From CAMCXE01 sp036520615 (lineage in GTDB: Bacteria; Pseudomonadota; Gammaproteobacteria; Pseudomonadales; Cellvibrionaceae): a stretch of DNA of 64,000 nucleotides. This document shows, piece by piece, positions 55,801 through 63,132 of this stretch. Below the pieces are notes generated by a model. The model had not been told where the DNA came from and ran no database searches. It was given only the letters and a program-made list of their open reading frames with translations. The translations under genes were made by a program, and so were the position numbers. Every line of letters begins with the position of its first letter. The first letter of the stretch is position 1. Location: NCBI GenBank assembly GCA_036520615.1, contig DATDJI010000080.1:1-64000 (forward strand), in the 5' to 3' direction.

Positions 55801-56220
55801 ATAGCAGCGTTGCGAGGTAAGGTTTACTTACTTAATCCGGCTATTAATTCTATTGCGGCAACTGCAGATGAATACACTGCGATTACCGCAACAGAATCTA
55901 CTTTACTCGCTGCGAATGCCAATGGAAAAATCTTTTCCATAGCAGCTGATGGGGCAGCCAGCGCAGTGGCCACACTTTGTATTTCCTCGGTAGCGTCCTT
56001 GCACGCAATAAACAACAATGAGATCGCTTTTGTTTGCGACAATAAATTGGGGTTGTACCGAGTAGACAATAAGGAAATTGTCTGGCAATCAGCGCAGATA
56101 AGTGCGTCATTGGGCGCGCAGGATGCAATGACCTCTGGCCGAAGTGGCGGTGAAGATGTGTTATTGATAGGCGGTGATATGCTTTATTTTTTCAAGCGTA
56201 TTAGCGCAACACTGAATTGA
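52858..56220 (+). CDS. Large lipoprotein with five Cys-paired repeats and an FG-GAP/VCBS propeller
   Basis: The protein is 1120 residues from ATG 52858 (aagga ribosome site). The lipobox is LTAC. About residues 25-425 form five tandem units of about 75-80 residues. Each starts with a strand like LTGTISQLNGELILSDG and carries two Cys, one in YVCQVLNGKGVFA and one ending the unit (V-x-C), suggesting one disulfide per unit. The rest holds at least seven calcium-loop FG-GAP/VCBS motifs (DVDNDGRPDIAV, DIDGDGLDEIVAA, DTNNDGISEVLY, DLNGDKVADYVY, DIDNDGALEVVV, DIDGDGTKEIIA), probably a beta-propeller. It is predicted to be a surface or periplasmic binding lipoprotein. Its ligand is unknown. Confidence 0.85.
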   Translation: MASSYCKLFTLIFVLFLTACNGASNLQLTGTISQLNGELILSDGNGVTKTFSENGKFNFAPTQYKTNTAYAIEVVKQPLGYVCQVLNGKGVFANTDVSNVEVNCKSATAGFTLSGQAFNLTSPVTLVNDRNHATTINASGPFSFSANNYKSGESYLVSISSSGLKQTCTLSNHYGAFANQNINSVQLKCMPRTDLVTVTAGISGLKGTLVLDVSPEESRLTVKNATGEQLTQKIAELPLGTPFRVAINNQPEDQTCDILNGDGIVTSNSLTSVFVICKDTTPKYALTGSISGDFGLLQVSDGLGASLTLEGDKPFKFGPYKSGSQYAISVVSQPIGANCSVYNGKGALEADVNDVKIICEPAGVFLAGTAAGISAPITLNDGNNNQITVKQDGVFYFTAKYAPSTPYTVAVENSPAGSLCEVFYGKGVFAKQSVADVQVVCHAKAIPISACNSPSVISAQNSFSLTNKLVNMGEGLGLGGLSVFDANINGYPEILFGQGVGFGRPKQFSILEYRPEEKGYGVLCSSNPFNDSIARVLPFKNDKYRAASLIALEQGEIQIFNHTAGTRVQTLQTGMAINDVAIGDVDNDGRPDIAVLSETALAVYDANTFHLKQKLNQGGKSLAVGKFTQASQYQLAINRGLLLQLGTEGFQTLWDYSTVGFGDTFVTAGDIDGDGLDEIVAADRWYAIRAFKVSNRSVLWDKNPGSNISFLRVFDTNNDGISEVLYADTQHGSTYILKGIDAVQLQKFANINGGGADIYVGNLDGDANLEIIRSTGLDSTALDQFDVIDLNTQTTEWISRTSVGSFHAMAAGDLNGDKVADYVYMTGEGSSGAVVTAINGLDNSILWVNKDITNRTFYRTASLAIGDIDNDGALEVVVGNDNLRDGHVYLLDGKTGVSDKEISLETASPITSLAIADIDGDGTKEIIAGAGVASTGSSGAKVHIIDGPTFTLERTLPRLTTGFGDVTSIELIKPEASALPLIAALRGKVYLLNPAINSIAATADEYTAITATESTLLAANANGKIFSIAADGAASAVATLCISSVASLHAINNNEIAFVCDNKLGLYRVDNKEIVWQSAQISASLGAQDAMTSGRSGGEDVLLIGGDMLYFFKRISATLN

Positions 56221-56524
56221 TTCTTTTTGCTGTTAGCGTCTGAAAGTAAAGGGCAGTCATAGATTTTCAAGATTGATGACTGCCTTTTATTAGAATGCAC
56301 AAATGAAAGTGTCTAAAATTCGGACGTCCTTTTTAAAATTGACTGCAACAAACTTTCACAGAAATATCAGGATAAGGTTTAATCGGAAATTAGCTTTTTA
56401 CTAATTCAAAACGAATTTAAGGAATAAAAGGCGGATGCTTTAAAGTGTTTTTCCGCAAACTTCGCTTTTACGCGAATTAATTGCACCACCCACGCAAACC
56501 ACGACATTCAGCTCGGCCAATTAG
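56221..56524. other. AT-rich spacer before the Rhs remnant
   Basis: Apart from the terminator of the upstream lipoprotein (56252-56289), no gene is seen in these roughly 300 bases. From about 56465 the sequence becomes GC-richer and Thr/Ala-coding in fragments, consistent with decayed Rhs coding sequence. Confidence 0.45.
56252..56290 (+). terminator. Terminator of the FG-GAP lipoprotein gene
   Basis: A 9-bp perfect stem ggcagtcat / atgactgcc with a 15-base loop is followed by tttta, 31 bases after the stop. Confidence 0.75.
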
Positions 56525-56698
56525 CACGAGCCGCAAAAAGCCACGGATACTGCCACACCGGTCACTACATTCGCCATAAGCGCCAGCACTATTCAAGTGG
56601 GCACCGGCTGGACAATTTCCACGGCCAGCAACAGCGGTACACCCGTATTGGAATGGTTTAGCGTACACACCGATCAACTCGGTGCACCGCGAGCTTGA
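56525..56698 (+). pseudogene. Upstream Rhs-core fragment, separated by a frameshift
   Basis: In this frame, after an in-frame TAG, the sequence ends with WFSVHTDQLGAPRA, the conserved Rhs motif (HTDxLGxPRxLTN). It then hits TGA at 56696 exactly where the next frame continues as SNSAGKMVWRW. Restoring a single T (gcttgag to gctttgag) would join the two. The open stretch before it is short and interrupted, so no full-length Rhs gene is present. This is a decayed remnant or an orphan cassette. Confidence 0.7.
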
Positions 56699-57348
56699 GT
56701 AATAGTGCGGGCAAAATGGTTTGGCGTTGGTTTTCACAGCCCTTTGGTGAAGGTGTTGTGAATTCCGATGTGGATGCTGACGGGCGCAGCGTGACATTTA
56801 ATTTGCGCTTTCCCGGGCAGTATTTTGATTGGGATACGAAGCTGCATTACAACTATTTTAGAAATTATGATGTGACGACGGGGAAGTATATTGAGAGTGA
56901 TCCGATTGGGTTGGAGGGGGGGATTAATACTTATGGGTATGCGTTGCAAAATCCAGTAAAAAATTCGGACTTTTTAGGCTTGATTGTACAAATTTGTTCT
57001 CGTCCAACAAACTTAAGTAACGTCCCGAATTGGTTGAGCCAGAATATAATTCCTAACCACAACTGGATTAAAACAGACACGATAGAGGCAGGAATGGGTG
57101 GTGATTGTCTGGTGCCAGGTCAAGGATGTGCTGACATTCCGTTTGTTACTAAAGTAAAAGTTAAGGATCACTTTGGGCAATCATCACAAGAGGGGGCTAT
57201 GTGTCAAACAATGAATAACGTTGACGAAGCGTGCGTCAACAGAGAGTTGGAAATAGGTAAAAATTTGGGCACATGGAATCCTTATAATCAATGCCAGTCG
57301 TTCGCTTGGAGCGTTGTAACGAAATGCAGAACCGGCAGTGAGTTTTGA
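56695..57348 (+). CDS. Orphan Rhs tip with a toxin-like C-terminal domain
   Basis: The frame is 217 residues from a TTG. The first 95 are the Rhs-repeat core end: SAGKMVWRWFSQPFGEG, FDWDTKLHYNYFRNYD, then YIESDPIGLEGGINTYGYALQNP. After the core boundary (DFLGL) come about 120 variable residues, the place of the polymorphic toxin. These include NHNWIKTD (His) and NPYNQCQSFAWSVVTKC (Cys), a His-then-Cys order that resembles circularly permuted papain-like (NlpC/P60 or LRAT-type) domains. That resemblance is only a suggestion. No start codon fits a full protein, so it is probably an orphan tip used by recombination. A candidate immunity gene follows. Confidence 0.75.
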   Translation: MSNSAGKMVWRWFSQPFGEGVVNSDVDADGRSVTFNLRFPGQYFDWDTKLHYNYFRNYDVTTGKYIESDPIGLEGGINTYGYALQNPVKNSDFLGLIVQICSRPTNLSNVPNWLSQNIIPNHNWIKTDTIEAGMGGDCLVPGQGCADIPFVTKVKVKDHFGQSSQEGAMCQTMNNVDEACVNRELEIGKNLGTWNPYNQCQSFAWSVVTKCRTGSEF

Positions 57349-57358
57349 AGGCGTTAAT

Positions 57359-57586
57359 ATGAATCGTTGGGTAAGGTTTATCCTTGTTTTATTTTGTGTA
57401 TTATTGCTTTTTATGCTAGCTATTTATTATGGATGGCTTGCCCAAACGTTTATTCCAGAAAATTCCTTTTATCGGAAAATATCCAACGCGTTTGTGATTG
57501 TTAGCTATGCATTTTTTGCCTATGCAGTAGGAGATTTTATTTATTGCCACATTAGGAGTCGACACAGGAAAAAGAGGGATCGATGA
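57359..57586 (+). CDS. Two-helix membrane protein, candidate immunity protein
   Basis: The 75-residue protein (start ATG 57359, ribosome site gaagg) has two membrane helices (about 7-28 and 44-66) and a strongly basic tail (RSRHRKKRDR). It begins 10 bases after the Rhs toxin-like frame ends and reads in the same direction, the usual position of an immunity gene. Membrane immunity proteins are known for toxins acting in the periplasm or membrane, which would suit a wall-cleaving toxin. No family is recognised and the role is inferred from position. Confidence 0.6.
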   Translation: MNRWVRFILVLFCVLLLFMLAIYYGWLAQTFIPENSFYRKISNAFVIVSYAFFAYAVGDFIYCHIRSRHRKKRDR

Positions 57587-57669
57587 GTATTTTCTTTGTA
57601 CTTTTTGCCGTCTCTGTGACTCATGAGTTGGGTAACGCGTAGTTGGACGACGAGTAAGCCGTGTAGCTC

Positions 57670-57693
57670 TTAGGTTGGGGCCCAACATTCCAT
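57670..57693. repeat. REP-like repeat family 2, truncated left copy
   Basis: taggttgggg followed by cccaacattccatc is the inverted partner of the longer copy at 57749-57792, lacking the central gctgcgctca part. Confidence 0.7.
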
Positions 57694-57748
57694 CTATCTA
57701 CGGAGAAAGTCACTTTGCAAAATAAATTTTAATTTGCGAGTGCTCGCG

Positions 57749-57792
57749 GATGGTTGGAATGTTGGGGTTCGCTGCGCTCACCGCCAACCTAC
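57749..57792. repeat. REP-like repeat family 2, full copy
   Basis: gatggttggaatgttggggtt then cgctgcgctcaccgccaacctac, shown in two parts, forms a hairpin between gttggggt and ccgccaac with the palindromic tip cgctgcgctc. Similar hairpins are common dispersed elements in gammaproteobacterial genomes. It is unrelated in sequence to the RAYT-linked REPs at 37-39 kb. Confidence 0.75.
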
Positions 57793-58102
57793 AAATCAAA
57801 ATGGATTTTTGATATTTCATCTGCTGCGTGGGAACTTTCATCGCAAAATAAATATTAATTGTTTGTCGTTCGCCATCACTGGAGGACTCGGCATTTCCGC
57901 GCTTATGTCGAACTGAGGCAATAAAAAATATCTATTGCCGATTTTCTGCAAACGCTACGCATTAGGGTGATTTTGACTTTATGGCGAGATTTGCGTAAGA
58001 GGAAATTTTTGCGATAGGCCTTCAATTTTGCTTGCTGGTTAAAAGGCGTGTTCATTAAGTTGGAGTATCGTACCGCTTCCATAGCCTGCTCAGGAGCTTA
58101 TT

Positions 58103-59059
58103 ATGCTGCACATGTGTTATAAAAAATTATTGTCAGTTTCTAAACACGCCGCTTTATTAGCCTTCGCCTGTTGTGCGCCACTTATTGCCTACAGCGAGGT
58201 TTTGACCGCCAATGCTAACGGCACGCACGATGGCTTTTATTATTCATTTTGGCAGGACAGTGGCAAAACCAAGTTCACTTTAGAGTCGGGTGGCCGTTAC
58301 ACCGCGCAGTGGACCACAGATACTAATAGCTGGTACGGCGGGAAGGGTTGGCAGCCTGGCGGCCCTAGAGTGGTAAATTACAGCGGTATTTTTCAAATCG
58401 GTAGCAGTGCAAACGCTTATCTGTCGTTGTATGGTTGGACCAAAACCCCTTACGTTGAATATTACATTGTAGAGACATGGGGCTCTTATAATCCGTCGAG
58501 TTGCGCGACGGGACAATTTTTGGGGCGCTATCAAAGTGATGGTGCAAATTACGAACTGCGAGAATGTTCGAATAGAAACGGGCCGCGTTTGGATATTGAC
58601 TCTGCACCTGTACTTAGGTATTTCAGTATGCGCGTGCCGAAAAAACCTTTTGGCGCTATCAGCGGTACGATTGATGCCGGTCGGCATTTCGATGAGTGGA
58701 AAAAACTGGGTGTAACGCTTGGCAGTCATTACTCAATGATTTTGGCCACAGAGGGGTATCAGAGTGCGGGCAGTGTCGATATTACCGTGAGTGAAAGTTC
58801 AAGCTCCAGCAGTAGCTCAAATTCATCATCGTCTTCCAGCTCCAGCTCCAGCTCCAGCTCCAGCTCAAGTTCAAGTTCAAGTTCAAGTTCAAGTTCAAGT
58901 TCAAGTTCGGGTGCGCGTGCTAGCTCCTCCAGTTCAAGCTCCTCGTCTACCTCAAGCTCCTCAGGTGGAAGTGCTGCAGGTGGGGCGATTGATTGTAAAA
59001 TGTTGGTGGTCTTGGTACTCGGATTCATTATTCGTCGCAGCCGAGGTCGAGGTTTTTAA
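58103..59059 (+). CDS. Secreted GH11 endo-1,4-beta-xylanase with poly-serine linker and C-terminal sorting-like tail
   Basis: This 318-residue xylanase cleaves internal beta-1,4 bonds of xylan. A signal peptide ends near residue 31. The jelly-roll GH11 domain (about 35-229) has the signature TPYVEYYIVETWG with nucleophile E119 and EGYQSAGS with acid/base E217. After SESS comes a serine-only linker of about 55 residues built from hexamer DNA repeats, then a Gly/Ala stretch, Cys and a hydrophobic helix (MLVVLVLGFII) capped by RRSRGRG. This resembles GlyGly-CTERM or related processing signals and suggests attachment to the cell surface before or instead of release. No carbohydrate-binding module is present. 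There is a good aggag ribosome site. Confidence 0.93.
   Translation: MLHMCYKKLLSVSKHAALLAFACCAPLIAYSEVLTANANGTHDGFYYSFWQDSGKTKFTLESGGRYTAQWTTDTNSWYGGKGWQPGGPRVVNYSGIFQIGSSANAYLSLYGWTKTPYVEYYIVETWGSYNPSSCATGQFLGRYQSDGANYELRECSNRNGPRLDIDSAPVLRYFSMRVPKKPFGAISGTIDAGRHFDEWKKLGVTLGSHYSMILATEGYQSAGSVDITVSESSSSSSSSNSSSSSSSSSSSSSSSSSSSSSSSSSSSSSGARASSSSSSSSSTSSSSGGSAAGGAIDCKMLVVLVLGFIIRRSRGRGF
58796..58970 (+). repeat. Hexanucleotide tandem repeats encoding poly-Ser linker
   Basis: Runs of agctcc and agttca hexamers (about ten clean copies between 58837 and 58908) encode Ser-Ser pairs. The unit is a multiple of three, so copy-number slippage would change linker length without breaking the frame. Confidence 0.85.
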
Positions 59060-59318
59060 AACTTCGCGATCAATCTCAAATTGTGCCAATAATATTCAGA
59101 CTATTTTTCTGACGTTTCCTAATTAACCGGGCGGCTCGCCGCCTCGATATATTCATTAACTTACCTTTCGCTATGAATTAAGCGTGCAACGTGTCCAGAA
59201 TCGGCAGCGCTGTTGAGGAATAGGAAATGGCGTGAATTTAAGTTTGCTGGTAAATCCTTGTAAGGTTTATTCGATAAAAACGCCAGTCAGGCAATTTTTA
59301 CCACGATAAAATTTTTAT

Positions 59319-59717
59319 ATGTTAAAGCGCATTCACCACGCCGCAATTATTTGCTCCAATTATGCAGTGTCGAAACATTTCTATACTCAGTGCCTCGGCC
59401 TTAAGGTACTCGCTGAACATTTTCGCTCTGAACGTAATTCCTACAAACTGGATTTGGCTTTGCCAGATGGCGGCCAGATTGAATTATTTTCGTTTTCTAA
59501 TGCGCCTGAGCGGCCCTCTTACCCGGAAGCGCGGGGCTTGCGTCATCTTGCATTTGAAGTAGACGATATAGACGAAAGCATAAAAGTGCTTACTTCCCAC
59601 GGAATAGCTGTGGAGGCTATTCGAGTGGATGAATATACTCAAAAACGCTTTGTTTTTTTCGCCGACCCAGATGGGTTGCCGTTGGAATTATATGAGAGCG
59701 ATGTTGCGGCGGATTAA
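59319..59717 (+). CDS. VOC-superfamily protein (YaeR/GloA2-like)
   Basis: This 132-residue single vicinal-oxygen-chelate domain has two beta-alpha-beta-beta-beta halves: RIHHAAIICSNYAVSKHFYTQCLGLKVL and GLRHLAFEVDDIDESIKVL, closing with FFADPDGLPLELYE. Metal ligands of the His-Glu type are visible (IHH, QIELF, LRHLAF, LELYE). It resembles E. coli YaeR, a small metal-binding family without a settled substrate. It stands alone between the xylanase and the acyltransferase gene. Confidence 0.87.
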   Translation: MLKRIHHAAIICSNYAVSKHFYTQCLGLKVLAEHFRSERNSYKLDLALPDGGQIELFSFSNAPERPSYPEARGLRHLAFEVDDIDESIKVLTSHGIAVEAIRVDEYTQKRFVFFADPDGLPLELYESDVAAD

Positions 59718-59878
59718 CAGTTGTTGATCCGTAATACATATTCAATGGCAATTTATAAAGGAAGCGCTTTTTGCGAACTGCATCCGTTAATTAGTTACTC
59801 TGCAACGTTTTGCCATGTGTCATAAATTTGCAATGAAGCGCACCTAGGCTGCTCTGATCGCATTCCTAGGTGTTATTT

Positions 59879-61612
59879 ATGCTGGACATAGAGCAGGCTG
59901 TCGCAGGGCGTTTTCCTAATTTTTATAATAAGCCTATGTTGCGTAAACCTGCGTTGCGTGTGTTAAAAGCGCTTTTGCGGCAGGATGCAGTAAATATTTT
60001 TTTATATAAACATCAGGCGCTGGAAGGTTGCGATTTTATTGATGCAATTTTTGATTATTTTGATTTCTCCTATTCCGTAAGCTTGCGTGATCGCGCGAAT
60101 ATTCCTGCAGAGGGCCGCGTGGTGATTGTGGCGAATCATCCAATCGGATCGCTCGATGGCTTAGCCTTAATTAAATTAGTCAGTGAAGTCCGCCCGGACG
60201 TAAAAATTCTCGCCAATCAAATGCTCAGTCATTTTGCGCCACTAAAGCGCTTTTTAATATCCGTGGATAATTTTGCCGCTGTACCTCATGCGCGAAAGGG
60301 CATTAAAGCCTTAATGCAGGCATTGAGTGAGGAGCAAGCGGTTATTGTGTTTCCCGCAGGTGAGGTATCGCGCGCGCAGCCGACGGGCGTTAAAGACGGT
60401 CAGTGGAAGCCGGGCTTTTTACATATCGCCCGGCGTGCGAGTGCACCGGTGTTACCCATTTGTATTAAAGCAAAAAATTCCTGGTATTTTTACGGTGCAA
60501 GCTGGTTATTTAAACCGTTTAGCACAATTTTATTAGCCCAGGAAATGTTTAATAAACAATCGAAAACAATTCATTTTCTTGTCGGGGAAACGATCCACCC
60601 TGAGCAATTACAGTCGGATCAGTTAAACGATCGCGCTTTAGTAAAACGCTTGCGCAAACATCTGTATAAAATCGGTAAAGGCAAAACGTCCAATTTTATT
60701 ACCCAAAAAACCATTGCTCACCCGGAGCCGAAGGAGCTATTAATTAAAGAGCTCTCTGAGTCGGAACGATTGGGGGCCACCAGCGATGGCCATGAAATTT
60801 ATTTGGTTGACTATCAACCAGGCTCGGCATTAATGCGCGAATTAGGCCGACAACGGGAAATTGCTTTTCGCAAAGTGGGCGAGGGCACGGGTGCTAAGCG
60901 GGATTTGGATAATTTTGATGTGTATTACCGCCATTTAATTTTATGGGATAAAAACAATTTTACGATGGTAGGTGCGTATCGCTTGGGTGAAGGCAAACAA
61001 ATAATGGCCAATTGGGGGGAAGAGGGATTTTATACGCGGCAAATGTATACCTTTGCCGATGAGTATCGGCATTATTTATTGGACGGCGTAGAACTTGGGC
61101 GCAGTTTTGTGCATCCGGATTATTGGGGGAAAGCCTCATTGGATTATTTATGGCAGGGCATAGGTGCCTATTTGGCGCGCTACCCGGCCCGTTATTTAAT
61201 AGGCCCGGTTAGTATGAGCGCACGCTATCCTGAAGCCTTAATGGATATTTTAGTGACCTATTTTCGCGTGTATTTTCAGCATCCGAAAGCGCTTGTACAG
61301 GCGTTAAATTCGTATCAGGCAAGCCCGTTGCGGGAGATGGATTTTTGCCTGCGCTGTACAAATTTAACAGCGGAGCAAGCATTTAGTGTGATGCAAAAGG
61401 AGTTTCAAGCGGCTGGGTTTAAAATACCGGTATTGTTTAAACAATATTTGGCGCTATTTAAACCCGGCGGCTTTTTGGTTATGGATTTTACGCGAGATAA
61501 AGATTTTGGCGATTGTTTAGATGCGTTGTGTATCGCCGATTTACAACTAATAAAAGATGAAAAAGCGCGCCGTTATTTACATGGGCATTCATTGCAGCGG
61601 TTAGCGCACTAA
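59879..61612 (+). CDS. olsF: OlsF-like bifunctional acyltransferase for ornithine lipid synthesis
   Basis: This 577-residue fusion has an N-terminal PlsC-type domain with NHPIGSLDG (H87 and D93, the HX5D variant of HX4D) and FPAGEVSR. It is followed by an OlsB-like GNAT domain (about 285-560) with VDYQPGSALMRELGRQREIAFRKVGEG, in part RELGRQREIAFRKVGEGTG, and SFVHPDYWGKASLDYLW. Known OlsF proteins carry both O- and N-acyltransferase activities and make ornithine lipids, phosphate-free membrane lipids. ATG 59879 was preferred to GTG 59870. The call rests on domain order and is probable, not proven. Confidence 0.8.
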   Translation: MLDIEQAVAGRFPNFYNKPMLRKPALRVLKALLRQDAVNIFLYKHQALEGCDFIDAIFDYFDFSYSVSLRDRANIPAEGRVVIVANHPIGSLDGLALIKLVSEVRPDVKILANQMLSHFAPLKRFLISVDNFAAVPHARKGIKALMQALSEEQAVIVFPAGEVSRAQPTGVKDGQWKPGFLHIARRASAPVLPICIKAKNSWYFYGASWLFKPFSTILLAQEMFNKQSKTIHFLVGETIHPEQLQSDQLNDRALVKRLRKHLYKIGKGKTSNFITQKTIAHPEPKELLIKELSESERLGATSDGHEIYLVDYQPGSALMRELGRQREIAFRKVGEGTGAKRDLDNFDVYYRHLILWDKNNFTMVGAYRLGEGKQIMANWGEEGFYTRQMYTFADEYRHYLLDGVELGRSFVHPDYWGKASLDYLWQGIGAYLARYPARYLIGPVSMSARYPEALMDILVTYFRVYFQHPKALVQALNSYQASPLREMDFCLRCTNLTAEQAFSVMQKEFQAAGFKIPVLFKQYLALFKPGGFLVMDFTRDKDFGDCLDALCIADLQLIKDEKARRYLHGHSLQRLAH

Positions 61613-61694
61613 CACAAGGAGCTTTGTGTGCGCGGATGCTGTAGGTAAACCGCGCTCGCTTTGGTAGACTGCCGCCTTTTTGAGCAGGTAATCT

Positions 61695-63035
61695 ATGTCT
61701 AATTCCACACCTACGGTAGGGTTTATTTCCCTCGGCTGCCCTAAAGCCCTGGTGGATTCCGAGCGTATTTTGACGCAATTGCGCACGGAGGGTTACCAAC
61801 TTGTGCCCAGTTACGACGGCGCCGATGTAGTCGTAGTAAATACGTGCGGGTTTATTGATAGCGCTAAACAAGAATCGCTTGACGCAATTGGCGAAGCCAT
61901 TAAAGAAAATGGCCGCGTAATCGTCACAGGTTGTATGGGTGTAGACGAGAAAATTATCCGCGATCTCCACCCCAGTGTGTTGGCAGTAACCGGCCCGCAA
62001 CAATACGAACAAGTGGTGAATGCAGTTCACCAAGCGGTGCCACCGAAGCAAAACCACGATCCCTTTATCGATTTAGTGCCCCCGCAAGGCATTAAATTAA
62101 CGCCGCGCCATTACGCCTATTTAAAAATTTCTGAAGGCTGTAACCACCGTTGTAGCTTCTGCATTATTCCGTCGATGCGAGGCGATCTGGTTAGCCGCCC
62201 GATTGGTGATGTTTTAGATGAAGCCGAGCGTTTGGTGAAAGCCGGTGTGCGCGAGCTATTAGTTATTTCCCAAGACACCAGCGCCTACGGCGTGGACACC
62301 AAATACCGCACGGGTTTTTGGCAGGGCCGCCCGGTTAAGACTCGCATGTTGGAATTGTGCGATGCATTGAGTGAATTAGGTGTATGGACGCGGCTGCATT
62401 ATGTATACCCCTATCCCCATGTGGATGAGGTAATTCCTTTGATGGCCGCAGGTAAGATTTTGCCCTATTTGGATATTCCACTGCAGCACGCCAGCCCTGC
62501 AATATTAAAGGCCATGAAGCGCCCGGCGCATCAGGAAAAAACCCTCGATCGTATCCATGCCTGGCGCAAGCAGTGCCCGGATATTACGTTGCGCTCAACC
62601 TTCATCGTCGGCTTCCCCGGTGAAACTGAGGCTGATTTTCAATTCCTGTTGGATTGGCTTGATGAAGCGCAATTGGATCGCGTCGGCTGTTTTGAATACT
62701 CCGCTGTTACCGGTGCTGCCGCCAATGACCTGCCCGGCGCCGTCCCGGATGAAGTCAAACGCGAGCGCTGGGAGCGGTTTATGGAAAAACAACAGGCCAT
62801 TTCACAGGCTAAGCTCGCGGCTAAAATCGGCCGCACTATTGAAGTTCTAGTCGATGAAGTACACGACGACGGCGCAATCGCGCGCTCAAGTGCCGACGCC
62901 CCTGAAATTGATGGCGTTGTACATATTGAAGGCGATTACGGCTTGCGCGAAGGCGATATGTTAATGGTGCAAGTGGAAGATGCGGACGAGTACGATCTAT
63001 TCGCCGTCCCTGCGGATGTTTTTGAAGAGCCATAA
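61695..63035 (+). CDS. rimO: Ribosomal protein S12 methylthiotransferase RimO
   Basis: This 446-residue radical-SAM enzyme adds a methylthio group to the conserved Asp of ribosomal protein S12. The UPF0004 domain (GFISLGCPKALVDSERIL) holds the first cluster Cys residues (LGC, NTCGF, TGCMG). The radical SAM motif is CNHRCSFCIIP near residues 148-158, and a TRAM domain closes the protein (GRTIEVLVDEVHDDGAIARSSADAPEIDG, shown by its start GRTIEVLVDE). RimO rather than MiaB is indicated by SLGCPKALVDSE. Confidence 0.97.
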   Translation: MSNSTPTVGFISLGCPKALVDSERILTQLRTEGYQLVPSYDGADVVVVNTCGFIDSAKQESLDAIGEAIKENGRVIVTGCMGVDEKIIRDLHPSVLAVTGPQQYEQVVNAVHQAVPPKQNHDPFIDLVPPQGIKLTPRHYAYLKISEGCNHRCSFCIIPSMRGDLVSRPIGDVLDEAERLVKAGVRELLVISQDTSAYGVDTKYRTGFWQGRPVKTRMLELCDALSELGVWTRLHYVYPYPHVDEVIPLMAAGKILPYLDIPLQHASPAILKAMKRPAHQEKTLDRIHAWRKQCPDITLRSTFIVGFPGETEADFQFLLDWLDEAQLDRVGCFEYSAVTGAAANDLPGAVPDEVKRERWERFMEKQQAISQAKLAAKIGRTIEVLVDEVHDDGAIARSSADAPEIDGVVHIEGDYGLREGDMLMVQVEDADEYDLFAVPADVFEEP

Positions 63036-63132
63036 TGTTAATTAACTAATATAGGGTCTGTGATGCGTTCTGCGTAATTGCCGTGCCTGGTCTATGCTCA
63101 ACGAAGGTGCTAGCAAGAGATAGACTGACTCC

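Larger units (their letters stand above)
57587..58102. other. Intergenic region with a second REP-like repeat family
   Basis: Between the immunity candidate and the xylanase lie repeats at 57670-57693 and 57749-57792, but no supported gene. A 60-codon frame near 57734 runs through the repeat and is rejected. The xylanase ribosome site (aggag, 58092-58096) closes the region. Promoter elements were not distinctive. Confidence 0.5.

Noticed and set aside
58837..58908. Tandem repeats considered as a CRISPR-like array
   Set aside because: Units are 6 bases with no spacers and lie inside a coding linker.
58759..59028. Glu/Leu-repeat frame on the minus strand
   Set aside because: It is the reverse reading of the serine-linker hexamer repeats of the xylanase gene.
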